A stretch of 6,541 nt of DNA from Actinomycetota bacterium. Lineage in GTDB: Bacteria; Actinomycetota; Thermoleophilia; Solirubrobacterales; 70-9. The notes beneath the pieces are model-generated. The model did no database searches and was not told the DNA's origin. It saw only the letters and a list, made by a program, of their open reading frames with translations. Below, in pieces: positions 1 to 4,456 of the stretch. Positions within the stretch are counted from its first letter, which is position 1. Every line of letters begins with the position of its first letter. The stretch covers positions 1-6,541 of the forward strand of contig JAFDWD010001120.1 of NCBI GenBank assembly GCA_018268695.1, written 5' to 3'. The translations under genes were made by a program, and so were the position numbers.

Positions 1-464
1 TCCGCGAGGGCGCCAAGGTCGTGATGACCCGGCGGACCAACCACGGCGTCGGCCCCTGCATCGATCGCCGCGCCCAGATCCTGAACCGGGCCGGCGCCGA
101 CGTGGCGATCGACATCCACGCGGATGGCGGCCCACCCTCCGGCCGCGGCGTCGCCATCCTCACCCCGGTTCCCGACGGGCCGAACGACAAGGTGATCGCC
201 GCCTCCCGGCGCTTCGGCCGCATCCTCCTCCACCGCTACACGGCGCTCACCGGCATCCCGATCTCCAACTACGACGGCACGAACGGCTTCGCCCCCCGGG
301 ACAACCTCGCGGGCCTGAACCTCACGACCGTCCCCAAGGTCCTGATCGAGTGCCTGAACATGCGCAACCCCGCCGACGCCGCCCGCCTGGTGAAGCCCGC
401 CTTCCAGAAGCTGGCGGCCAAGTCGATGGCCGAGGCGATCACCGGGTTCCTGAAGTCGCGCTGA
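1..464 (+). CDS. N-acetylmuramoyl-L-alanine amidase (Amidase_3), C-terminal part; 5' end outside window
   Basis: Zinc amidase that cleaves the bond between N-acetylmuramic acid and L-alanine in peptidoglycan; it would act in the cell envelope. The window shows the last 153 residues in frame from base 3 and the stop at 462-464. Family landmarks are clear: GAKVVMTRR at the visible start, a conserved arginine helix (DRRAQILNRAGAD), then DIHADGG, whose histidine (bases 117-119) is the family's zinc ligand, and VPKVLIECLNMRNPADA near the end, whose glutamate (348-350) is the expected catalytic residue. The first zinc histidine and zinc glutamate lie upstream, outside the window, as does any signal peptide. 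The ECxNMRNP ending resembles the mycobacterial Rv3717/Ami1 type more than E. coli AmiC. The GTG/ATG at 21 and 24 fall inside the fold, so they are not starts. No repeat or cell-wall-binding domain follows. Family assignment is firm; the exact role in division or recycling is not known. Confidence 0.9.
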   Translation, partial: REGAKVVMTRRTNHGVGPCIDRRAQILNRAGADVAIDIHADGGPPSGRGVAILTPVPDGPNDKVIAASRRFGRILLHRYTALTGIPISNYDGTNGFAPRDNLAGLNLTTVPKVLIECLNMRNPADAARLVKPAFQKLAAKSMAEAITGFLKSR

Positions 465-491
465 CGCGCCGGTGCCGGGCGGGCCGGCAAT

Positions 492-509
492 GGAGCTTCC
501 CTAAGCTCC
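492..509 (+). other. Hairpin between amidase and alcohol dehydrogenase
   Basis: A perfect 7-bp inverted repeat, GGAGCTT (492-498) and AAGCTCC (503-509), with a CCCT loop, lies 27 bases after the amidase stop. A pyrimidine-rich stretch follows, but there is no T run, so it is not a textbook intrinsic terminator. The right arm contains TAAGCT (502-507), which fits a TANNNT -10 box, with no good -35 at the right distance. It may be a weak terminator for the amidase, an operator for the dehydrogenase, or neither. Confidence 0.4.
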
Positions 510-536
510 CAGCCGTCCTTCTCCCCTTCACCGGAC

Positions 537-541
537 AGGAG
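537..541 (+). promoter_or_regulatory. Ribosome binding site of the alcohol dehydrogenase
   Basis: AGGAG sits 6 bases before the ATG at 548 and fixes that start. The reading frame is open upstream as far as base 350, inside the amidase gene, but only 548 has a Shine-Dalgarno site and gives the usual family N-terminus. Confidence 0.75.
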
Positions 542-547
542 TCCCCA

Positions 548-1606
548 ATGCCCCAGACCAGTGCCTTCGGCGCGCACGCGTCGGACCAGCCCCTTGCCTC
601 GCTCGCGATCGAGCGTCGTGAGCCCGGCCCCCGCGACGTCTCGATCGACATCCTCTACTGCGGTGTCTGCCACTCCGACGTCCACTTCGTCCGCGGCGAG
701 TGGGGGCAGAAAGACTGGCCGATCGTCCCCGGGCACGAGATCGTCGGGCGGGTCACCGCCGTCGGCGCCGAGGTCGAGGGCTTCAAGGTCGGCGACCTGG
801 CCGGGGTCGGCTGCATGGTCGACTCCTGCCGCACCTGCTCGGCCTGCGAGGAAGACCTCGAGCAGTTCTGCGAGAACGGCAACACGCTGACCTACGGCAG
901 CGAAGAGACGCAGACCGGGCGCACGACCCAGGGCGGCTACTCGGACGACATCGTCGTCGACCAGGACTTCTGCCTGCACGTGTCCGAGGATGTCGACCTC
1001 GCCGCGACCGCCCCGCTCCTCTGCGCCGGGATCACCACCTACTCGCCGCTGCGCCACTGGAACGTCGGCGAGGGCTCCCGGGTCGGCGTCGTCGGGCTCG
1101 GTGGGCTCGGCCACATGGCGGTGAAGCTGGCCAAGGCGATGGGCGCCGAGGTGACGCTCTTCACCACCTCCCCGGGGAAGGCCGACGACGCCCGCGCCCT
1201 CGGCGCCGACCACGTCGTCATCTCCAAGGACGCCGACCAGATGGCAGCGGTGGCGGGCTCCCTCGACCTGATCATCGACTCCGTCGCCGCGCCCCACGAC
1301 CTCGACGCCCTGCTCACGACCCTGGGACGCAACGGGGCCCTCGTCCTCCTCGGCGCGCCGGCCCAACCACACCCGACGCCGAATGTCTTCAACTTCCTCC
1401 GCGGCCGCCGCTCCCTCAGCGGCTCCCTGATCGGCGGCATCGCCGAGACCCAGGAGATGCTCGACTTCTGCGCCGAGCACGACGTCGCCGCCGACGTCGA
1501 GACGATCCGGATGGACCAGATCAACGAGGCCTACGACCGGATGGTGGCCGGCGACGTCAAGTTCCGGTTCGTGATCGACATGGAGTCGATGCCGGCGGCG
1601 GTGTAG
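548..1606 (+). CDS. Zinc-dependent, probably NADP(H)-linked alcohol dehydrogenase (YahK/cinnamyl-alcohol dehydrogenase type)
   Basis: Medium-chain dehydrogenase/reductase that interconverts alcohols and aldehydes, cytoplasmic, 352 residues, which is normal for the family. Catalytic zinc ligands are visible: Cys41 in GVCHSDVH, His63 in PGHE and Cys159 in LLCAGITTY. The structural zinc lobe has Cys94, Cys97, Cys100 and Cys108 in the usual C-x2-C-x2-C-x7-C spacing. The Rossmann nucleotide site is GLGGLG at 183-188. The strand after it ends in FTTSPGK without an acidic residue, which in this family goes with NADP(H) over NAD(H). The segment NTLTYGSEETQTGRTTQGGY and the C-terminal KFRFVIDM are typical of the YahK/AdhC group, whose members act as broad aldehyde reductases. 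The ATG at 548 has a Shine-Dalgarno site. The gene seems monocistronic: hairpin-forming sequence lies on both sides. Substrate cannot be read from sequence; a detoxifying aldehyde reductase is the best guess. Confidence 0.95.
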   Translation: MPQTSAFGAHASDQPLASLAIERREPGPRDVSIDILYCGVCHSDVHFVRGEWGQKDWPIVPGHEIVGRVTAVGAEVEGFKVGDLAGVGCMVDSCRTCSACEEDLEQFCENGNTLTYGSEETQTGRTTQGGYSDDIVVDQDFCLHVSEDVDLAATAPLLCAGITTYSPLRHWNVGEGSRVGVVGLGGLGHMAVKLAKAMGAEVTLFTTSPGKADDARALGADHVVISKDADQMAAVAGSLDLIIDSVAAPHDLDALLTTLGRNGALVLLGAPAQPHPTPNVFNFLRGRRSLSGSLIGGIAETQEMLDFCAEHDVAADVETIRMDQINEAYDRMVAGDVKFRFVIDMESMPAAV

Positions 1607-1628
1607 GGGAGCGCGCAGGCCTTTGGAG

Positions 1629-1683
1629 CCCGGGCGCGGCGGTCGCGATTCGTCGATGACGCTTGCGCCGCCGCCCGGGCGGC
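1629..1683 (+). repeat. Inverted repeats in the dehydrogenase-methyltransferase gap
   Basis: Two overlapping dyads are present. GCCGCCCGGGCGGC (1670-1683) is a perfect 14-bp palindrome. Its left part also pairs with an earlier sequence: CCCGGGC plus GGCGG at 1629-1642 (2-base bulge) is complementary to CCGCCGCCCGGG at 1668-1679, closing a loop of about 25 bases. Neither is followed by a T run. They begin 23 bases after the dehydrogenase stop, and the short palindrome fills the spacer of the putative methyltransferase promoter. They could therefore end transcription of the first gene or serve as an operator for the second. GC-rich chance pairing is a real alternative. Confidence 0.4.
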
Positions 1684-1690
1684 ATAGGAT
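1663..1690 (+). promoter_or_regulatory. Putative promoter for a leaderless methyltransferase mRNA
   Basis: TTGCGC (1663-1668) and TAGGAT (1685-1690) are separated by 16 bases, a fair match to the primary-sigma pattern TTGNNN/TANNNT. Transcription from this box would begin about 7 bases downstream, exactly at the GTG at 1698, so the mRNA would have no leader. That agrees with the lack of any Shine-Dalgarno sequence before the gene. The spacer contains the 14-bp palindrome. Confidence 0.5.
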
Positions 1691-1697
1691 CGTGGGC

Positions 1698-2441
1698 GTG
1701 CCTGGGAAGCACGCGGACAAGGCGGTGAGGGCGCGGTCGTTCGGGGCTGCCGCCGAGGCTTACGAGCGGGCGCGGCCGGGCTATCCCGACGCGGCGGTCG
1801 CCTGGCTGGTGCCGGAGGGGGCGCAAACGGTGCTCGACCTCGGCGCCGGGACCGGCAAGCTCTCCCGATCCTTGGTCGCCCGGGGGCTGGACGTGATCGC
1901 GATCGAGCCGCTCGCGGAGATGCGCGAGGCACTCGCCGAGGCCGTCCCCGAGGTGCGGGCGCTGGCAGGGACGGCGGAGGAGATCCCCCTCCCGGACGAC
2001 AGCGTCGACGCGATCACGGTCGCCCAAGCGTGGCACTGGGTCGACCCGGAGCGGGCGACGGCGGAGGCGGCCCGGGTGTTGCGGCCGGGCGGCACCCTCG
2101 GGCTGATCTGGAACCGGCGCGACGAGCGGGTCGACTGGATCGTCAACCTCACCGATGTCATGGGGAGCGCCGAGGTCGAGGTCATGGATATGGACGCGGT
2201 CGAGATCGGGCCGCCGTTCGGCCCCACCGAAAGCTTCGTCACCGACTGGGCGCGGCCGATGGACGTCGACCTCCTGGTCGACATGGCCGCTTCGCGCAGC
2301 TACGTGATCACCGCGACGCCGCGACGCCGGCGCGAGATCCTCGACGGCGTGCGCCAGGTCGTCGAAAGCGACCCCCACCTGGGCACCGAGTTCGACCTGC
2401 CCTACCAGACCTTCTGCTACAAAGCCGCCCTGCCCGGGTAG
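1698..2441 (+). CDS. Class I SAM-dependent methyltransferase
   Basis: Cytoplasmic enzyme that transfers a methyl group from S-adenosylmethionine to an unidentified small-molecule acceptor; 247 residues from the chosen start. The order of motifs is that of the Methyltransf_11/25 fold: motif I VLDLGAGTGKL (45-55) binds SAM, the acidic Glu70 closing strand 2 should hold the ribose, GTAEEIPLPDDSVDAI leads into strand 4, AQAWHWVD (99-106) and LRPGGTLGLIWN (118-129) follow. The opening RSFGAAAEAYERARPGYP is the usual N-terminus of this group and argues for a start just before it. GTG at 1698 is chosen because a -10-like box ends 8 bases earlier. In-frame alternatives are GTG 1692, ATG 1656 and TTG 1623, which would add residues of low-complexity character and put the promoter inside the gene. 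The small membrane-protein gene follows after 10 bp and is probably cotranscribed. The acceptor cannot be predicted. Confidence 0.88.
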   Translation: MPGKHADKAVRARSFGAAAEAYERARPGYPDAAVAWLVPEGAQTVLDLGAGTGKLSRSLVARGLDVIAIEPLAEMREALAEAVPEVRALAGTAEEIPLPDDSVDAITVAQAWHWVDPERATAEAARVLRPGGTLGLIWNRRDERVDWIVNLTDVMGSAEVEVMDMDAVEIGPPFGPTESFVTDWARPMDVDLLVDMAASRSYVITATPRRRREILDGVRQVVESDPHLGTEFDLPYQTFCYKAALPG

Positions 2442-2451
2442 CCGTAGCGCC

Positions 2452-2820
2452 ATGAAGAGAGCGGCCGTCGCCCTCCTCGGCTTCCGCGTCGCCTACGGCG
2501 CCGCCCTGCTGATCGCCCCCGGGAAGGTGGCGGGTAACCGCTGGCTCGGCCCGAGCGCCCGACACCCCGCCGCGACGGTCGCCCTCCGCGGCCTCGGCGC
2601 CCGCGAGGTGGCGCTCCACGGCATCGCCCTGGCGGAGCTCGCCCGTGGCGGCCCCGTCCGCCCCTTCCTGGCCGCGAGCTTCATCGGCGACCTGGCCGAC
2701 ATCGCCGCCACCTTCTCATCCCGCGAGGGCCTGCCCGACGGCAGCGCCACCGCCACCGCCGCCGTCGCCGGCAGCTCCGCGGCCCTCACCGCCGCCGTGG
2801 CGGCCGGACTCGAGAAGTAA
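2452..2820 (+). CDS. Small multi-pass membrane protein of unknown function
   Basis: A 122-residue hydrophobic protein, not assigned to a named function. Four candidate membrane helices are visible: about 4-22, 40-60 (the RGLGAREVALHGIAL stretch, amphipathic), 68-88 and 97-118. The basic MKR start and the short polar connections suit an inner-membrane protein with little outside the bilayer. The LRGLGAREVAL segment resembles a motif in small actinobacterial membrane proteins annotated as DUF4267-like; I recall this only as a likeness. The ATG follows the methyltransferase stop by 10 bases without a Shine-Dalgarno site, which suggests translation by re-initiation in one operon. A short repeat (TCTCT, loop CCAC, AGAGA) lies just after the stop. 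The tail 93-118 is almost all Ala, Thr, Val, Gly and Ser. The strong coding bias and tight spacing make it a real gene. Confidence 0.72.
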   Translation: MKRAAVALLGFRVAYGAALLIAPGKVAGNRWLGPSARHPAATVALRGLGAREVALHGIALAELARGGPVRPFLAASFIGDLADIAATFSSREGLPDGSATATAAVAGSSAALTAAVAAGLEK

Positions 2821-2861
2821 CACTCTCTCCACAGAGACCCTCCACACATTTCACCTTGTGC

Positions 2862-2892
2862 GCGCCACATGTGCGCACTTCCTACCTAGCGT
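2862..2892 (+). promoter_or_regulatory. Putative promoter/operator region of the DUF6883-DUF4926 pair
   Basis: TAGCGT (2887-2892) fits TANNNT and ends 7 bases before the ATG at 2900, the same spacing as the box ahead of the methyltransferase. Upstream lies a dyad, GCGC (2862-2865), one bulged C, ACATGT (67-72 of the 2800s), GCGC (2873-2876), placed where a -35 element would be. GTGCGCAC at 2871-2878 is itself palindromic. No good -35 hexamer is present, so an activator or autoregulator site is possible. All of this is inference from pattern. Confidence 0.35.
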
Positions 2893-2899
2893 CGCGGCC

Positions 2900-3286
2900 A
2901 TGCCCTGGCCACCCCGCAAAGGCGAACTGCTCCCGCGATGCGACGAACCCATCGGCATCGAGGAGAAGCTTCGTGCCTACTCGCTCCATCTGGATCACGA
3001 GCAAGGAGGCCCAAAGGCGAAGGGCTTCCTGGTCATCCTCGGGATCGGGCCGGAGTCGCTCGACTATCTGGCTCTCCAGATTCGAGGTGGAGTCGCCCAC
3101 ACTCCGATCTCACTGATCAGGGTTCGCTCATCGGGTGCGGTGACCTGCACGGTTCAATTCCACATAGCGGGACCCGGGAGCTACAGTCATCGAACGGCGT
3201 CGCTGCGGACGGTATGGGGGCTGGATCGCCCATCGTCGCGTCCCCGTCTGATCACGGCATTTCTGAGAGGGAGGAAGCACCGATGA
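2900..3286 (+). CDS. DUF6883-like protein, first gene of a two-gene module
   Basis: A 128-residue soluble protein of unknown biochemical function. Two stretches recall the DUF6883 family: the N-terminal EEKLRAYSLHLDHEQGGPKAKGF (residues 21-43), matching the family pattern of a Lys-Leu-x-x-Tyr helix, an aspartate/histidine and a Gly-x-x-Lys-Ala turn, and the C-terminal ASLRTVWGLDRPSSRPRLITAF (100-121), matching the pattern of an Arg-Thr-x-Trp strand, then Pro-Arg-Leu-x-Thr. Small proteins of this family commonly sit directly before a DUF4926 gene, as here, which supports the assignment. The ATG at 2900 is chosen because it lies 7 bases after a -10-like box; GTG 2858 is an in-frame alternative that would add 14 residues. 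The stop overlaps the next start (ATGA, 3283-3286). Arginine codons AGA/AGG occur three times, unlike the neighbouring genes. There are no membrane segments or signal peptide. I do not assign a toxin or enzyme activity. Confidence 0.68.
   Translation: MPWPPRKGELLPRCDEPIGIEEKLRAYSLHLDHEQGGPKAKGFLVILGIGPESLDYLALQIRGGVAHTPISLIRVRSSGAVTCTVQFHIAGPGSYSHRTASLRTVWGLDRPSSRPRLITAFLRGRKHR
3268..3274 (+). promoter_or_regulatory. Ribosome binding site of the tandem DUF4926 gene
   Basis: AGGGAGG ends 8 bases before the ATG at 3283. It lies inside the end of the preceding gene and picks 3283 over earlier in-frame starts (the frame is open from 2938). With the ATGA overlap it implies efficient, coupled translation of the second protein. 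Confidence 0.75.
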
Positions 3287-3783
3287 GTACCACGCGAACG
3301 ATCACCGAGAGACTTGGCGCCGCCACGATCGGTGAGCTTGATGAGGTGGCGCTGCTGGAGGATGTCGATGGCTGGGGGCTGGGGACCACCGGAATCGTCG
3401 TCGAGGTCTCCCCGGCGCAGGTGACGATCGAGATCGTCGGCTACGGCGGAGAGTCGCTCGATTTCCTTCAGGTGCCAGTCGAGCGGCTTCGGCTGATCGA
3501 GAAATGCGCGCGGCCTGACGTCAACTTCGCGCGAAGGAGAGCGCGAGAGGGCGCCAGACAGAAGCGGACATCTCTGCCGATCGGAGAACACGATGTGGTC
3601 GCACTGGTCGCCGCCATCGACGGGTGGCCGGCGGGAACGACTGGGACCGTGATCAGCGAGGTAGGCGGCTATCTGACAATCGAAATCTCCAACCACCGAG
3701 GAGAAGACCTCGCCCATCTCGATGTCTTGCCGGACCAGGTGAGGATTGTCTGGCGGACGGCCCACAGAGGTCACCGCGATTAG
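3283..3783 (+). CDS. Tandem DUF4926-like two-domain protein, partner of the DUF6883-like gene
   Basis: A 166-residue soluble protein made of two copies of a small beta-rich domain. Copy 1 is residues 16-74 and copy 2 residues 100-158; by hand they align without gaps with 25 of 59 identities. Shared features are IGExDxVAL, DGWxxGTTGxV, TIEI, a Gly-Glu pair and a late Val-x-x-x-x-x-Arg strand. This fits the DUF4926 pattern (DVVAL, a Gly-x-x-Gly-x-Val turn, a Val-x-Phe/Ile strand), although known DUF4926 proteins are usually one domain of roughly 60-80 residues. The linker (75-99) is strongly basic, with seven Arg/Lys among residues 84-95. An SH3-like barrel is a reasonable structural guess. Translation is coupled to the upstream gene. 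Six AGA/AGG arginine codons and lower GC suggest recent transfer. The role is unknown; partner binding or neutralisation of the first protein is inference from gene order only. Confidence 0.75.
   Translation: MSTTRTITERLGAATIGELDEVALLEDVDGWGLGTTGIVVEVSPAQVTIEIVGYGGESLDFLQVPVERLRLIEKCARPDVNFARRRAREGARQKRTSLPIGEHDVVALVAAIDGWPAGTTGTVISEVGGYLTIEISNHRGEDLAHLDVLPDQVRIVWRTAHRGHRD
3328..3756 (+). repeat. Internal tandem duplication (protein level) in the DUF4926-like gene
   Basis: Bases 3328-3504 and 3580-3756 encode the two 59-residue copies. The DNA copies are well diverged; the likeness is clear only in the protein, so the duplication is old and has been kept under selection. Confidence 0.7.
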
Positions 3784-3846
3784 TTTCGGGAGGCTTCGTC
3801 GTCTAGGTAGGCAAGGCGGTGGAAAAGGTCACGTCGGCACTACCTG

Positions 3847-3853
3847 AAGGAGG
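3847..3853 (+). promoter_or_regulatory. Ribosome binding site of the RibD C-terminal-domain gene
   Basis: AAGGAGG, a nearly perfect Shine-Dalgarno sequence, ends 5 bases before the ATG at 3859. It is among the strongest in the window and fixes the start. The 3784-3846 stretch before it holds no convincing -35/-10 pair. Confidence 0.85.
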
Positions 3854-3858
3854 ACATC

Positions 3859-4440
3859 ATGGGGAGGATCGTTGCCACCGAGTTCATCTCGCTGGACGGG
3901 GTGATCGAGGATCCGGGGGGATCGGAGGACTACGTCCACGGGGCCTGGACCTTCGAGTTCGATCGGGGGCCGGAGGGGAACAAGTTCAAGCTCGACGAGG
4001 TGATGGAGGCGGAGGCGCAGTTGCTTGGCCGGGTCACCTACGAAGGCTTCGCCGAGGCCTGGCCGGAGCGGGAAGGCGACGAGGGACTGGGTGACTTCGC
4101 GAAGCAGATGAACACGATGCCCAAGTACATCTACTCGACCACCCTCGAGTCGGCCGACTGGCAGAACTCCACCATCCTCTCCGGCGATTTCGCCGAGGAG
4201 ATCCGCAAGGTGAAGGAGGAGGTCGACGGCACCATCCTGGTCGCCGGCTCCGCCACCCTGGTCCAAGGCCTGATCGCCGCCGACCTCCTCGACGAGCTCC
4301 GCCTGATGGTCTTCCCGGTCACCCTCGGCGGCGGCAAGCGTCTCTTCGCCGACGACGGCCGCAAGGTCCCGCTGACCCTCACCGACGCCCGCACCGTCGG
4401 CGCGGGCATCCAGCTGCTGACCTACGAGCGCGCTGCCTGA
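3859..4440 (+). CDS. Dihydrofolate reductase family protein (RibD C-terminal domain)
   Basis: A 193-residue cytoplasmic protein with the dihydrofolate-reductase fold, in the stand-alone RibD_C group, presumably an NAD(P)H-dependent reductase of unknown substrate. Landmarks in order: strand and loop ATEFISLDGVIEDPGG (6-21), LLGRVTYEGFAEAW (55-68), where the arginine and Thr-Tyr form the usual cofactor-side turn, KYIYSTTLE (89-97), ILVAGSATLVQGLIAADLLDELRL (126-149) and PVTLGGGKRLF (153-163). The length is complete for the family. It is not a true FolA, because the GMG/Pro-Trp features of classical DHFR are absent, and it lacks the deaminase half of riboflavin enzyme RibD. A strong ribosome binding site suggests good expression. 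It lies 75 bp after the DUF4926-like gene and ends 16 bp from the convergent MCE gene, so it is probably transcribed alone or by read-through. Members of the group are common in actinobacteria; few are characterised. Confidence 0.92.
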   Translation: MGRIVATEFISLDGVIEDPGGSEDYVHGAWTFEFDRGPEGNKFKLDEVMEAEAQLLGRVTYEGFAEAWPEREGDEGLGDFAKQMNTMPKYIYSTTLESADWQNSTILSGDFAEEIRKVKEEVDGTILVAGSATLVQGLIAADLLDELRLMVFPVTLGGGKRLFADDGRKVPLTLTDARTVGAGIQLLTYERAA

Positions 4441-4456
4441 CCCAGGCGGCGCGCCG
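4441..4456. other. 16-bp convergent gap with a palindrome
   Basis: The stops of the reductase-like gene and of the minus-strand MCE gene are separated by 16 bases that contain CGGCGCGCCG (4447-4456), a perfect 10-bp palindrome. It has no T run on either side and cannot hold a loop without breaking the central pairs, so a bidirectional terminator is possible but weakly supported. Confidence 0.25.

Noticed and set aside
269..1720. 483-residue minus-strand open frame opposite the dehydrogenase
   Set aside because: It is antisense to the amidase end and the dehydrogenase, both with clear motifs. Its composition (Asp, Val, Gly, Arg, His runs) is what GC-rich antisense frames give, and it resembles no family.
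1557..2453. 298-residue minus-strand open frame opposite the methyltransferase
   Set aside because: The plus strand encodes intact SAM-binding motifs over the same bases; the minus frame is low-complexity Arg/Pro/Asp sequence.
2824..2837. Small hairpin TCTCT-CCAC-AGAGA after the membrane-protein gene as a terminator
   Set aside because: The stem is only 5 bp, with no GC clamp and no T run; too weak to call as a terminator.
2645..2899. Upstream extension of the DUF6883-like frame into the membrane-protein gene
   Set aside because: The extra residues are Pro/Ala/Ser runs from an out-of-frame reading of the membrane-protein gene, and family likeness begins only after base 2900.
2900..3783. Calling the pair a proven toxin-antitoxin system
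   Set aside because: Gene order and coupling are suggestive, but no nuclease, kinase, acetyltransferase or DNA-binding motif is visible in either protein.
3784..3846. Promoter for the reductase-like gene near TAGGTA (3804-3809)
   Set aside because: No -35 hexamer at a suitable distance and the box is a poor match; not distinguishable from chance.
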